Shown: piece after piece, positions 34,211-48,154 of the stretch
How the letters are laid out: the number at the start of each line of letters is the position of its first letter
Position numbering within the stretch: position 1 is the first letter of the stretch
Origin: Ophiodon elongatus
Taxonomy: Eukaryota > Chordata > Actinopteri > Perciformes > Hexagrammidae
DNA: 64,000 bases
Assembly (NCBI GenBank): GCA_016806645.1
Contig: JACSYO010001791.1
Location: 2,565,501 to 2,629,500 of the forward strand
Reading direction: 5' to 3'
The notes under the pieces: generated by a model
Told to the model about the DNA's origin: nothing
The model's input: only the letters and a program-made list of their open reading frames with translations
Database searches by the model: none
Program-made: the position numbers and the translations under genes

Positions 34211-37200
34211 CAGTGTAATTTGTTTCCTGTCTGTGGCCATACCATTTCTCAGTTTAGTCCAGGCAGCAATGCATGGTTGCTGGTTTTTGAATTAGAAGTG
34301 ATCTGGTAATTATAGGGGAGGTGAAGCTGTCCCAGTAAAACTCACAGAAAGAAACATGACACGAGCACAGCCTTTTACATCTTGACATCTTCACCTTTGA
34401 ATGTAGGTTACTGGCAAATTTTCTTGATTTTTTTTTTTGTCAACAAATCCCATGAAAACATCAAAAGCAACAATGTGTTAGTCCGACTTCCCTTTACCCT
34501 GTCGGTGGCACGAAGCTCATTTGTTCCCACTGAAGACATAAATCTTTAAATAGTCACAAATATACGGTACATAGTGTCCTAAAAAACCTGGGCTTTGTGG
34601 TTTTCAGAAAATGTAACTCAAACAGTAGTAAATAGTGCATGTTTTGGGGACTATTTTCAGCTGTGGATTGAGACACATTTGGTTTGTTGCAAGTACTTAA
34701 CTGCACTAGTGTGGTCTGTGTAGGATTTATTCAATATAACAGTTCATCGCAATGAAGGAACACGTCACCTAGTAAAACGGTGACGCTCAGTGATGTGCTT
34801 TAAATCATTTTAGGACAACAACGGAGCCCTTCTAAGCTAAATCAGGCGTTGGCTACACAGACAATACTTTTTATCAGGATCAGTTCATCGTTGTTTTTGG
34901 TCTTTTTTATGGGATTTGCTGACAAAAAGAAGAAATACAGAATATCACCTTTAGGGATCGCAGCAGCTACAACCAAACCTGGAGGGTGGCTGCTTCAGCT
35001 TTTCCTGCTGCTCTCCACCTCCATATTGTTTTGTGGAGGGTGAAAGTAAAATGGCAGCCTTCCAATGCGATTCGGACTAAATAAAGTCCAATAGTTTATA
35101 TTCCCTCCTCATCAACAACGTGGTATGACATTTGGGCTACTAAATCTATAAAAGCTCGTCAAGCCTGCATTCCTCTGTGCATTCTTTGTTACACAATGTA
35201 AAAGATATCTTACAGCCCAGTGGCCTGAAACCCTGGCAGGTCTGATTCACTGTCTGAGTGGGAACAGGATATTGATCCAACCAAGATTCATTGCACGCTG
35301 GGTAAACCCATGGTGAGCAACACTGGCATCTGCCCCATGAGACACAAAACACAGATGCATAGTGAATTGTAGTGACAGATGACAAATATGAATGCTCTCA
35401 TTATAGTTTTATACTGCTGACTATTGCAGCTACAGCAGACACCAAATACACTAATAATCTAGTCATTTCATTGACTGAGTAGTAAGAGAGAAAGAAAAAA
35501 CCTCCATCCGACCTTACTTTGAACTAAACAGGCCAAGTCTCTAGAGAGATTCAGTGCAACTCAGAATACATATTTAATAAGGCGTGCGTGTTGTGGAGAC
35601 TAACTGCATGGAGCTAGCAGCCATGTATATCAGTAAAGCCAATCAGTCAATGGCTATGGGGGAGGCTTTTCTACAAAATCACATGTAATGCCATGTGGTT
35701 TATTTTTCTGAGCAATGAGTAAAAGCACGTGGCTGTGTTTTAACACGGTGACTGCATTTCAGAGACTGTGTCGATATTCAACAGAACCTCCACAAGAAGA
35801 GAGGAAAATAGGAAAGTAGGAAGGATGATGAAGATTGGGATGCTTCTTTTCTATGTAGGGGATATGAGATAAAAATAAAACAGACTAGATGTGTCCCGAT
35901 ATTCCAGATACAGCACACATGCACAAAGGTTCACATTTAGTGAAGTCCTGAAGCAGTGAAGCAGTGAAGCATTGTTGCCGCTCCCCTGATCTCCAAATCT
36001 TTTTGCTGCCTTTGTGTATGTGTGGTAAATGTACGACGCTGAGGCTGGTTGGGAGTCAGGGGTTAAGATCTGGTTCTGTGTCAGTGTTCGGATGTGGTGC
36101 TGCAGATGGGAGGAGGTGCAAAAATGAAATTCTTTGTGTTTCATTGTGTTGGCCCCTTTAAGATTTGGCCGAGTGAGAGGGAAACCCCTCTTATAGAGCC
36201 ATGTTTCCAAAATGTGTCCCGACACCGCTGTTCAGAAACTGCAACAATGGCTGCTTAGGACTCAATGGCAAATTTTTTTATTATATCTTGTTTCAGTAAC
36301 AACTGCAGTTTTATAGATTGTACAAATTAATAGTCACATCACCAGGTGCATGAACAAGAAAGGCCATTTTAATAAAACATATTTGTGTTTGAGCTTTAAG
36401 TGTAGAGCTGAAACACAAATTGTCCTTTTTCAACATAAAGGTAAGTGTTTACTGGTTTCAGCTTCTAAAATGAGACAGTGTGCTGCTTTCCCTCGTCTTA
36501 TATTATAGACTTATATTATAGATTATGGACTTTTGGTCTGACCAAAAACAAAACAAATGGTCCTCATTGTTGATCCTACAATAAATTGTCACATGACTCT
36601 CTGAGCTCTATGGAGCCTCTTTCAGCTCATTGTTTTGGTTTTCCGCCCTGCAAAACTGCAACCACTAATGGGTCTGCATATTCAAACAACTAAGTGTACA
36701 GCACCATTCCCCAGGGCACAAACTCTCATTCAGTTGATGTTGAGCTGATCAATGATAATAACGAAGTGACTGACAAAGGGCAGTATAATGGCAGATGGCC
36801 GTAGTAACAGAGTCAGTATAAAATGAGCTTCTAGCAAACCGTCCGTCAAGGCGTGGCTGTTGTCCGCTGGGGTTTATTAGCTTCCTGTAGCCTGGAGCTT
36901 CCATCACTCATAGAAATGACTCTGATTAATCAGCTGAGTGCTGGAGTGTGCATGGTATGCTCGAGACCCAACCAATCCGACAGTAAATCATGTTTGTTCA
37001 CAGTGGGCTGCACCTTTATCCTCGCCACGCCTTTTACTACACACTGCAGTGGGCTCCCTCCTCCCTGGCACATGCAGAGCTTTTCTAAGAACAGATGGGC
37101 GAGTGGGGAAAACCCAACACACAGCGTTTCTTGCTGACATCTAGTGGAGTCCAAAACATGTGATTACGCAAGTCTATTTACATATATTTTGATTTTGACC

Positions 37201-37702
37201 CAAAAATACTCCTCTGAAATTATTTGATATGACATATAAATAAGTCCATTCTTCAGGAAGAATTCGTATCTACGAAGCAAATAAAAGTAATCAGCAGAAT
37301 CTTCCTTTCAGGTCAATTAGTGCTTCACCCCACAGCTCATCAGAGTGTTATATTACTGGACAGTTGGAAAAAAAGCATCCGGTCATAGACGGTCTGCCAT
37401 ATGGGACATGCCTTCTGTGGACAGTAAGGACACAGGAGGCAAGCTGGATTTCTCAAAGGACGAGGAATGGGTGATATTTCTCCGAGGGGAGCTGCAGAGG
37501 ATGGAGGCATCTAACAATGTGCAGTGATCCGTCTCCTCTTAAAAAGGACGGTCACAGCAATGACAACGGACTGCATGGACTGATGGAGTGGAGGATCTCC
37601 TCCTCCCTCCTTCTCTCTCCATCTCACAACCATAGAGGTCACAGCATTTGGCTCGGAGCCTCGACTCGCACCACACAATATCTTTGCTGGTGGGATACTT
37701 AC

Positions 37703-37770
37703 AGCCAAATCTTGATTTCTTGAAAAGTGTCCGCAGGTAATCACAGTGAGAATGTCGTCAATCAGAAACT
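37703..37770 (-). other. Candidate short exon (possible syt2 5' UTR exon)
   Basis: On the minus strand a strong acceptor (ttgtctttctgtttcag) and a strong donor (gtaagtat) enclose 68 bases. One of three frames is open (FLIDDILTVITCGHF in the middle) but matches no family that I know, and the other two have stops. A non-coding 5' exon of syt2 or a chance pair are both possible. Confidence 0.25.
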
Positions 37771-38693
37771 CTGAAACAGAAAGACAATGTGAACTCAGAG
37801 AGGCATAGTTCCACCGTGGAGTCAAAGGAACATCTGTATTCTATTTCTTGGAGAAACTCGGCAAAAAGGTCAAACCTCTCTGAGAATGTAAAGCAGTTAA
37901 ACTGGTGTGTGTATCCTTTAAAGATAAGCCATTGCATTACATGATACTCCATGAACACCTCATGTGATTAGCAGTCTTGAATAAAACCATGGAAAATTAA
38001 ACTTTCAGTTTGCACACTACAGAATGTTATTACAGCAAACACATTGTTTAGCCAAGATAAGAATATTGATATGTGTCTCCCTCTCACATAAACAAGCTGA
38101 TACATAGCCACACGTTTTGATCCACAAAAGTGCAGGACGAATGAATTATGACTGAAAGCTACTCGTTGCACACTACGCCTCACCAGTTATTGAATCAAAT
38201 TATTGTCACAACCGTAGTACCAATTTAATTACTCTTTGAAAACTGTCTGTGAACCAATGTGCTAAAAAACTACTTTCTAAACCACCACACAAAGTTACAA
38301 TAGATTAATAATAATAGAGTTCACACAATATATTCCTAAAACATGAGGGGTTAAATTAATTAAATTATTCAGCCATTTATAGATATTCTACTTGAGCATT
38401 TGAGTTGCGTTATTGACAAATGAACAACACTGCATTAATGACTGTGTTGGACAAATGCTGGAATCTAACCAAAGCTACAAATTTCACAATCTTTGTGTTT
38501 TAAAGAATTTCAGGAGAACAGAATCCCTTTTAGTAAATAAAGATTTGCTTATTTCCTCTCATGGCATGATATTGGATTCAATATTCAATTGACAAATTTA
38601 GCATAATTGATTAAACAACTACTTACTGAACCAAGTCAGATAACCCTGGCTGTTCTATTATACATTGTGAAAAGAAATACATCCAGGAAATGG

Positions 38694-38974
38694 TTGGCTT
38701 AGTTTGGCATAAAGACTGGAAATAGGGGATATGCACACGGTATCTCACGGTTGTTTTCCCGGGGAGCAAGGACACAAAACGTGTTAATTAGTGAGCTTTA
38801 TAGGTGCTAGTATAGGCTTTTCCCCCTGCCCCAAGTGTTTCTGCAAAGCTAAGCTAACCCTCTCCTGCTTCATAGTAACTATACAGATATGAGAGAGGTT
38901 TCAATCTTGTAACACTGAGCAAGAAAGCGAATGAGCGGGGTTTTCTTCTCCAAATGCCACACTATTCCCTAAAG
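38694..38974. repeat. Foldback MITE-like repeat, copy C (one arm)
   Basis: Contains GGCATAAAGACTGGAAATAG, AACGTGTTAATTAGTGAGC, GCAAAGCTAAGCTAACCC, CAGATATGAGAGAGGTTTCA and GCAAGAAAGCGAATGAGCG, ending in CACACTATTCCCT. Same family as copies A and B but lacking most of one arm. Confidence 0.75.
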
Positions 38975-39895
38975 GTACAACAACCAGCTCTGAGTCACGT
39001 TCTTAGCAGCTAACCATGACCAGCAACTGTCTACTGTGCCCTTTCGCTTGTTTGCAAATCACAATGTGCTGACGATAGAATTAAAGAACTTGTATTATAA
39101 GTCGAAATTCTGTGCGTGCGCTTATGCAGACCTTTCAGGATGCTCTATTTGTGGCACAATTTCCTCCTCCTTTTTTGGCAAAACAATCAATTTCATGATT
39201 CACTGGACTTAATTGCTTTATTGTAATTGTATCATAAAAGACATCCACAGGGAGAGATAACCAACTTCAATTTGTGCACTTCAGTGAAGGAAAACATTTC
39301 ACACAATTCCGCCATCGCCGGCGTTTCTTCTGTGTATTGAATGTGTTATATTTAGATTTTTTTATTTTTTCTAAACATACTTTAAACAGTTCATTTTGAC
39401 ATTGAAATTGCCATTTAATTGAGTCACACCATCGAGATCAATCCATCACGAGGATCTGCTGAAGCCATGAAATCTATGATGAAAGAAATTGTTTCCTACA
39501 GCTCACGCAGTGACCTTTTAATTCTAACATGTGACTCAAAGCATTTCTCGACGAGACGGATGATGAAAACTATCATTGCACTGAAGAATAATTTCCTGGT
39601 ACATGGAGGGGAATATAGACTGGGGACTCTTTAGGTTCCTGAATAGTGAAATACCTGCAGTCCTCATAGAAACACTATGAAACTGTCAAAGTGAGTTGTT
39701 TGCAGTTGGCTGAGGTGCCACAGTGACAGGGAGGAGAAAAGCAGTGCTTCGCACTGCAGCCCTTCAAGAACACAAGTGGCATTTTATTTCAAACGGAAAG
39801 GTCAACTGACATGGACTGAATTCAAAATAAAAAACATTTAAAAAACAAAAAATCAATCAAACCAGATTAGAAACATAAAGGTTCTTGCCTGTTTT

Positions 39896-39920
39896 ATATA
39901 TATATATATATATTTATATA
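39896..39920. repeat. (TA)n microsatellite
   Basis: Short TA run. Confidence 0.9.
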
Positions 39921-41439
39921 CATTATATAATAACATAACATCACAGCAGAAATACATTTTATGCTGTAAAGGCACAAGGTCAAATCTCACTCAAAGAAAG
40001 GAGAAAAAAAAAAGCTTAAATGATCATAACATGGCTAGCTGACAGGCCCGACAGGCCCTGATGAGCCGATTCTTAGATACAATCACGTAAAGGGAATTGC
40101 CTCTTGGTGAACATAATTAGATCTTTCACACACCTATTTATGTCCCCAAGGGACTGAACTACGCAGAGGAAAAGGGATAGGGAATTTAATGAAGACTCTT
40201 TACTTTGGTTTTCATCACGTCCACGTGAGTGAACCATGTTTTAATCAAAAATGAACATTTAGAAGCCAAATCATTCAACGTCAGGATGTAAGTGTCATCA
40301 GATGTGAACGAATTCCTGCACTTTGAGGAGGATTTTTTTTAATGACTATAGTAGATCTAACAGGTCTAAATAACTTAATCACGCTACAGCAGTTTGGGTT
40401 ATACTGAAATAATCTGTCTTGTTACTACATGAGACCATAGATATTTTACACATTTTATGGCAAATTCTAAACAAAATCATTTTGGCTCTCAACTTGTAAA
40501 AACTGCAATATTGCGATGTGCAGTAAATTAAATAATGTCTCTAAATGTCAACTAAAGGCCCTGAAGAATTATTTGTCCAATATGAAAATGTGTTTATCCT
40601 TCATGACAACACTATTTTCCTGACAAAATTATTGGTAATTTCACATGAGAGATTTCCAGGATGTCTACTGGTCTGAAGTGGGCAGGGCTCAGTTGGAAAC
40701 AGGCTTATGTCACGTACGTCCATGCACCAATCAGGATTCAGCAACATCTGGATCAAAGTCTGATGACAGTTGGTGGGAATGTTTGATTACTGTCAACCAA
40801 AACTGATCAAAACACAGCGACATAGTCCTGACACAAAAAAATACACTGACATTAATTACTGCTTATTTAGTTATAAATATATAATGTTATAAAGAAATAA
40901 TTAAGATTTGATTGCAAACTACAGGACAGTTATACAACGTTCTCATTGGCCATCACATACACTTCAATAATGATTGTTGCTTGAAATTTCCTTGTGTGTT
41001 AATGTCTTCTGAAACCATTAACAGTCATCACGCCATTGTTAACAAAGTTTTTGCCACAAAACATCCTTTTCATTTTCTCAACAGTCCAAGCGTTTGTTCA
41101 GCACACTTGTGCAAATGATTCCCAAAGCAGTGTTTTAGCTGCCTGTTGTCTTTATTGACTCTGTCCACGGCTGTGAGGTTGTCACATTGATTAAAGCTTT
41201 TGTCAAATATTCCCAGTCACTAAAGTCACACTGCTGTCCAAGAGAAAGAACAATCTCTGATTTATGTTCCATTTTATCCCCCGATTGGTCCCCGTTTGAT
41301 GAAGAGGGCAATGTAGTCCAAACAACTGCAAAAGTCACTCAGCACCAAACTACAGAGCCTTTCCATTCTTTAACGAGATTACTGTGCAGCTTCTCAGACA
41401 GCACTTAAATTGCAGCGCCCCCACGGATCCCATGTTTTT

Positions 41440-41443
<4 letters not shown>

Positions 41444-41526
<83 letters not shown>
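41444..41526. repeat. (CT)n polypyrimidine tract, about 83 bp
   Basis: Nearly pure CT with one CTTTCT interruption, preceded by T10. A long homopurine-homopyrimidine mirror tract of this kind can form triplex DNA. Frames through it are artefacts. Confidence 0.97.
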
Positions 41527-41530
<4 letters not shown>

Positions 41531-42154
41531 GTGTCTGTCTCCAAGACACGTGGCTCTCCATGACTGCTTCTCCCACACAGAGAGAGGAAGGGGGTGGGGG
41601 GTGGGGGGGCGGATTCATGTGGGGCAAAGGGAGCCTACAGTAGACTTTTGGGGGCTCTCAGCTGCCCTGTGCTCTCTGGAGCGTAGCGTATGAACGCTGG
41701 AAGAAGTGCATGCGTGAGCGAGGGGCTTTCTACGCAGGAGGAGATCTGGCCCAAATTTAATCTCTCTCTTGTGAGGATGGAGGGTTAGAGAAAAAAAAAA
41801 AAAAAGGGCCGTGCCTGCTGAAATCCCACTGGCGGTGCTGCAATGCAGGGGTTTAACATAGAGCCTGAAGGTAGGCGAACACATTAAAGAAATGGCCCTA
41901 TGATTACACACATTTTTGCACAAACACAAATACACATGGATGGACGAATGCAAGCATGCACACCCACAAAAGCCAGTTTGAGCTGAGACACCTGCATAAA
42001 GAGTGTTTGACAGTCGGAAGGAGTGATTTCAATGTCATAAAAGACTGTGACGGTTACGTGGAGTTTTATAAAGCAGCTCTTCTTTAAGCTTGGTCAAACG
42101 TCATATCTCAGTGCACAGGTAGGTCAGGGATTTGCTTTACGCATGTATTAAGTC

Positions 42155-42535
42155 TTAAAGGAACAGTGTATAACATTTAGGGGAAGCTATTGGCAGAAAT
42201 GGAATATAATATTAAAACTTTTGTTTTCTTCAGTGTATGAGCACCTGAAAATAAGAATCACTGTGTTTTTATTACCTTAGAATGAGCCATTTATAAAACA
42301 CAGGGGACACCATTGTTTTAGTCTCCAGGGCTGGAAAACAAAACACAGTTATCGTCTGTTGATCTTGAGGAGCTGCAGGATTTATTTCTGCACAAACTGA
42401 AACGTCCACTGTACATTCACTTGAAATCCTCACTGCTAAACCAATTCCCCTGATTGGCACACAGGAGATGTTTTAACTGGTTGCAATCTGCAATATCACC
42501 ACTAGAAGCCATATCCTACACACTGGACCTTTAAG
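42155..42535 (+). mobile_element. MITE-like repeat, forward copy
   Basis: It begins TTAAAGGAACAGTGTATAAC and ends ATCCTACACACTGGACCTTTAA, nearly its own inverse. The inner text (TTGGCAGAAATGGAATATAA, CACCTGAAAATAAGAATCAC, TACCTTAGAATGAGCC) matches the inverted copy at 43151-43525. The terminal inverted repeats and lack of coding identify a non-autonomous element common in percomorph fish. Confidence 0.8.
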
Positions 42536-43150
42536 TATAATAATGAATGAATATTCAAACCTAAATAAGCAACAATCAAAGTAAAAACAAAACAAAAACA
42601 TATTTAGTAACAATTTATTATTAATAACTTATTCATCAGGACTGTGTGGATGCGGTTTGATGTTGCTGAATCTTGAATGGTGCACAAACACAACAAATGT
42701 TCCATCTGAGCCCATGCCTATTTCAAACTTGTGAGAAAGACAGAAATACACAAATCTCTCATAACCAAAATTATTGCAAGGATAGCAGAATATGTAAATT
42801 TCATCACACATAGTAAGAAGCTGGTTGAGAAAATAGAACACTTAAAGGTTAATCAAATGATTTTTGTGTGAGAGGTTTCATCAATGCGCACATTGCAGCA
42901 TTTGTCTGAATATAAAGCGAGGTAGAGACGGCCGTGGATTTCACTGTTTATTGTCCAACAGTTTCCTCAAGTGTGAGAGGTGAAGAGCGTGATGGGTGGT
43001 TGCGTACATGACAGATTGCTGACTGTGGGAGTCTTTTACAGTCAGCAGAAACAAGCAATTGATGACACTTTGGCTTCTTCACGCTCTGATACAGCCAGTA
43101 CAGAAATAAGAGAGAGAAACTGGGCTGTCCATCAAACATTTACTAAGTTT

Positions 43151-43525
43151 TTTTAAAGAACCAGTGTGTAGGATCTGGTGTGTAGGATTCAGTAGCGTCC
43201 AGCGGTGAGGTCCGCTCTCGAGCGGAGGGGTTTTCAGTTGGTTGCAAAATGTGTCGGAGTGTCAGAGAACTACGGTGGCCTTCAGGTAATGTGAAAAAGC
43301 AATCGACCCTCTCTAGAGCCAGCGTTGGGTTGCTACTGTAGAAACATGGCGGTGCAACTTTGTGAAAGAGGACCTGCTCCCTATGTAGATATGAAGGGCT
43401 CATTCTAAGCTAACTAAAACACACCGATTCTTAGTTTCAGGTGGTTACACACCAATGAAAACACAATAACGAACATTGTATTTCTGCCAATAGATTCTCC
43501 TAAATCCTACACACTGCTCCTTTAA
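43151..43525 (-). mobile_element. MITE-like repeat, inverted copy
   Basis: Reverse orientation copy of the 42155 element: it begins TTTTAAAGAACCAGTGTGTA, includes GGCTCATTCTAAGCTAACTA and CCGATTCTTAGTTTCAGGTG, and ends CCTACACACTGCTCCTTTAA. The two copies lie about 620 bp apart head to head. Confidence 0.8.
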
Positions 43526-46500
43526 GTGGTTCATTTTAATTTGAAACTGACTACATTAGTGCTTGTGGATGTAAAGGATAGCGCACATTAAATAATATTC
43601 ATAAGAAACATCTATTTCTGTTAATGTGCAGGATTTGTGACTTTGTCATAGCTGACACAGGATGTATTTATGGCGATTCATGAAAAGTAACCCTCTTGAG
43701 AAGAGTCACTTAGCTTGGGGCAAAGCCTCTGCTCTCCCCGGCCCTGACATGTTGCGCCCGTCACTGCTTTATCTGTAATCCCACCAACATCATGCTGTCA
43801 TTATGTTGCCCCCGCAAAGAATGTTAGTGAATAAAAATGGCTTCCTCTATTGTTCTGCCTCCAGCAGTTGGTTTTGGTTGAAAAATCTGTAGCAACCCCT
43901 ACTGGCAGAGTTCCATAGCAGCTAAACTGACATTGTTACATCCACCATTTTGTGTCTGTGTCCAAATAAATACTGAATTTTTTATCTACTCCACAAATGC
44001 GCTTGGAGCATAATCCGTAGGTTCTCCTTTTATTACAGCTGTTTTGTGATTGTTTACTTGAGAGTTGAATTTGAATTTTGTTTTGCATAATCAGTTTGCT
44101 GCCAACCAAGCTTGCTACTGTCTACTCTACCATTCATGCTAATGCAGCATCCTAAGTAACTGTTGAATTACTGTTGGGATAACTGCTGTGTATTTTACTC
44201 TTATTACTCTTACTCCTGTGCTCTTTGTGTATATTTCCGATATTTATTACTGTGCTGTACTTCCTTAATGTTGATCTTTCACCTGTGATACTGTGTCTCT
44301 TCCTGACATAGAGCACATATTTACAATATCTTTGGCATATCTCTTGTATATGGTATCTTATCGTTTACTGATTTGTAATCGCCATTACTGAATTTGTCCC
44401 AATAGATGTATTCACAGTTTCACAGTTGCTTCCAGGAAAAAGCTCGAAGGCCATGTCCAGTCCTCAACCTTTATTATTATCATCTCTGCCAGGAGGATCA
44501 TGTGATCGGCCCAGTGCGTGCCTCTGCGAGTGAGTGAGTGTGAATTGTCTGTCCACGGACTGCATTATCTTCTGGGTGGCCGGTTGCGGCTGCACGCTCA
44601 AGGACCTCTTGTAGATGCAGTAACTCACACAAAACACCTTTTATTGCCTGTTTTATACTGCCGCTGACAGCCTGCTGACTCCTCACTACTGCTGAGTGCA
44701 TCTGCAACCCCCCATGCGCTCCTCTGCGCCTACAGTGGGAGAAAACAGTTTGCAGAGTGTTTGGCTAACAGCTAACGGAACTACCAGCACACACACACTG
44801 CTGAGTTCCTCTTGGCTGCTGCTCCGTGGTGCGTTTGGCTAACCGCTAACAGCTAACAGAACTACCAGTACAAGCACTGCTGTACCTCACCGAGACTCAG
44901 TGGCTGCTAAGTGGGCAGACAGCTTGTTGAGCGTAATATTGTTTTTGGCAAGATTGTATGAAGTCTTATACAAGACTTCAAGCTCATTGCCTGCATACAT
45001 CGCCGCTTGCTTATGAGATTTTATTCAGGGTTATTTAGAGGTATTTAGTTCTTACAGCCTATTGGTGTCTAGACAGGGGGTTAGTCAATTGTAGGTTGTA
45101 TTGATTTGTTTATTCATTAATTTAAATCACACAATACAGCAGCGGGTGTTGCAGAAACACCTGGCACAGATCTGCATTTTATTGAGTGCACCGTTCTAGT
45201 GGAAGTGTGTTTAGCGCTCTGCTGAGCACCCACAGAACACACATAGTGAGGGCAGACAAAGGACTGTGAGCCAACACCCTTTTAACAGAGATCAAACCCT
45301 GATGATTCCGGACTATCTTGCATTAAGCCCGGCAGAGATTGTATTCAATTTAGGAGCACAGGTTAAAAACAATTGTGTTGGGGCCACAGATCTATCAGCT
45401 AAATTTAAAATGGCTGCATCGAATCAATTTCAACCTTCTGCCTGGCAGCAGTTTAAAAGCAATTGCTCCATCAGCCTCATGACACAGCATAAACACCAAC
45501 AAGAAAGAGTTTAGCTTTTGCCCCATTTTTTTTTGACCATCTTTTCCAAAACGATAATCTTACTTCACTTATTCGAACCAAGTGCTATTTTTCCCAAAGC
45601 TACTGTCCATAAATCCTACTTCCCTCCAGCTACCTGCTTCACGGAGAGACAAGACCTGTGTTTATGTGCAGAAATAAGGCAATTCATCATCCAGTCCCAG
45701 AGAAATGGTCAACAGCTGGGATGAACCTGCACACAATTCCAGATTAATTGCTTCCCTCCTTGCCTGCCCAGTGAATGAAACATAACAGTACAAACCACAC
45801 TAGACAGGGAGAGGATTAAATAATATTAAGGAAATAATGAAATGTATCAATTCACCTCCTGCTTTTGACCATTAACATTGCACGCAGCTAAACGATTTAC
45901 AGAACTAATTGTACAATGCATTGATTGAGTTAACAGATTATTATCCTAATGGGAATAATTGGTTGACAATTATGGAAGAGGACAATCTGTGCAAAGACAA
46001 GGGGAGCAAGACTCAAAAGCTCCCAGACCCCAATGTCTCTGAATCATGTGCTACCTGAGAGCCGTGTGGCTCTAGAAAAACAACAAACTCCCCAGGGGAC
46101 CAACAAACTCTTATAAATGTCAAATAGGTTTTCTTGGTGTGCTCTGCAAGCTGCTGTTTCTTTAGGACAAAATAATAAACCTTAATACCTATCAAGGTCT
46201 ATTGATAGTTGGAGGAAGAATCAATTCTCATACTTCTCATACCAACACAACAATTCATCTTTTATATTATATGTCCTTTATGTTCTGATTGTATTTTATA
46301 ATTTGGAGGAATGAGAAGAGTGCAGTCTTGAGTATGAAACTATAGACGTGATAAACTTGTCAGAGGAGGGTGGATGTTCTTTCTCGCTCCTTGTAATGCG
46401 GTCAAAGGTATTGTAGGACAAACGATAGACAAGCCGCAAGTGGCAAACAGAGTAGCTGCTCATGGGGATCATTCACCTTCACATCATCAGTAAACTCTGT

Positions 46501-48154
46501 TACAAGGCAGGCTCAAATCTTGGAAACCACTGCGCCATTAGGCAAACACAGATTGGGTGTGACAGCTAACCTCTCATGATGATCGCCTTGCACCACATAA
46601 AAACTGACTCTCGTTGCAGCATAATGATGCTGTACTCAAATCAGTCTTACTGCAGCGTTATAGCCAGTAGAACACAAAAATAGACACTTTTTTTTCCATT
46701 TATATGGAATAACAGGCAGACAGAATATTTCAACCATCTAATGAAGTGAGTTAACAGAAAACATCTGTCAAATATTAAAGAAAATGAAAAACTGTTGTGG
46801 AAAGATTTGGCCTAAGAGCATTGCAATATTTAACTGAGATCATCTGTAAAGTAGACAGAGAGTCGTTTTCAATTAAGCGCTCATTAGAAACTAAATTAGA
46901 GCTGACCTTTGAAACATACTAGCACAGGGAAGAGGAGAAAAAGGTAGACATGTACATTCACTCATCCATCTCTGATTAAAATTAAAATAAGAACTGCCAA
47001 TGTAGTCTAATATTACATGCTATTAGCAAAGGTGCCTCCAAATAACAGGCACATCTTAATTACAGCAGCTTCATCAAGTCATTAAATATACAATTTAAAC
47101 TGTCACAAAATGTGTATTACAAAATATCGAGTATTTTCCTTTTTAAATGTGCACGCTGGATTTCATGGATGAGTGGTTAGCAATCAAATCAAGTGTAGTA
47201 TTGCTCAGTGCTTCTACTCCAAACAATTCTGAAGTGATCAGCTGCACAACAGCAAATATTTATGAATAGCTACTTCTATTTGCATTTATTTCTGAATTAA
47301 ATCATATTTCTGAATAAATCCATGAAAGAAAACACAAAATACTGTTGACTTTAATAAAAGACGACGTGGGGACGTTCCCGCAGCCAGACAGTAGTGTATT
47401 ATCACCTGCCCTCACAAAGACTTGTAATCAGAGAGGAGCATCAACAATCAATGGCAGGAGGGAAAGAGAAGACAAGACCAATCGATGCCTGTTAGAAACA
47501 CCACGGTAATTGTGCACTCATCAGTTTGGAAGCAGCTACTTGCTATGAACATGAAGGAGCCCGAATTTGGTGACCATTCCCAAGATTACACTTAAGTTCA
47601 TTTTCAAAACAGCCACAAAGTATTGCAACCCTTATGCAATACTTTAGGTAAGATTTAGATTTGGTAAAAAAAATGCCAAATCTAATTCATTGTGAGGCTT
47701 TAAGTGAGATTTGATTATTGTGATCAACAGCGGTTTCCCAAAATTTTCTTTTTTTCATATACCATTCAGTGTAACATGAGCAGTCAACAGAATAGGACAA
47801 TTAAAAGATAATTATTGCGAGGGTCGACTGAATCAATACCAACACAAATCTATATTTCAAGACAGTTGACCTCTTAAACAGTCCCTCTGTATAACTCCAC
47901 ACATGTAACATGCCACATTATATGAGGTTAGAAGCACAGGGAAGCTCGTTAACAGGTAAGGAACTAATTATAGCACTGCCGAGTGTACCACCAGGTGCAA
48001 GTGATTCAAACGTTTTACTGCTGTCGATGTTGTGAACACCCAAACAGTGTCTCATAAAGAGAGAACATTTTGTTGCCGAGGAAACAAGAGTCTACAGCCA
48101 TGCTAGCGGCTCCGTGAGAATGTACAGTATGTAGGTACAGTGGTGCTTGGAGCG
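43526..48154. other. Non-coding DNA, no gene seen
   Basis: No supported gene. An imperfect direct duplication with GGCTAAC and AACTACCAG blocks lies at 44758-44880. The A-T rich, low-repeat stretches 45726-46000 and 46780-47160, with several TAATTA/ATTA-type motifs, look like conserved non-coding candidates, but comparison was not possible. Confidence 0.5.

Larger units (their letters stand above)
30611..42154 (-). other. Probable syt2 5' intron or upstream DNA, no gene seen
   Basis: No supported coding gene. It includes microsatellites (30755-30833, 33063-33083, 34172-34210, 39896-39920, 41444-41526), a foldback copy (38694-38974) and two candidate minus-strand exons (33393-33456, 37703-37770). 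Confidence 0.5.

Noticed and set aside
35215..35332. Cys-rich minus-strand frame with acceptor-like and gtaaga signals
   Set aside because: Only one open frame, not resembling a known domain, and weak acceptor context.
41350..41643. Arg/Glu and Ser/Leu repeat frames
   Set aside because: Translations of the CT tract.
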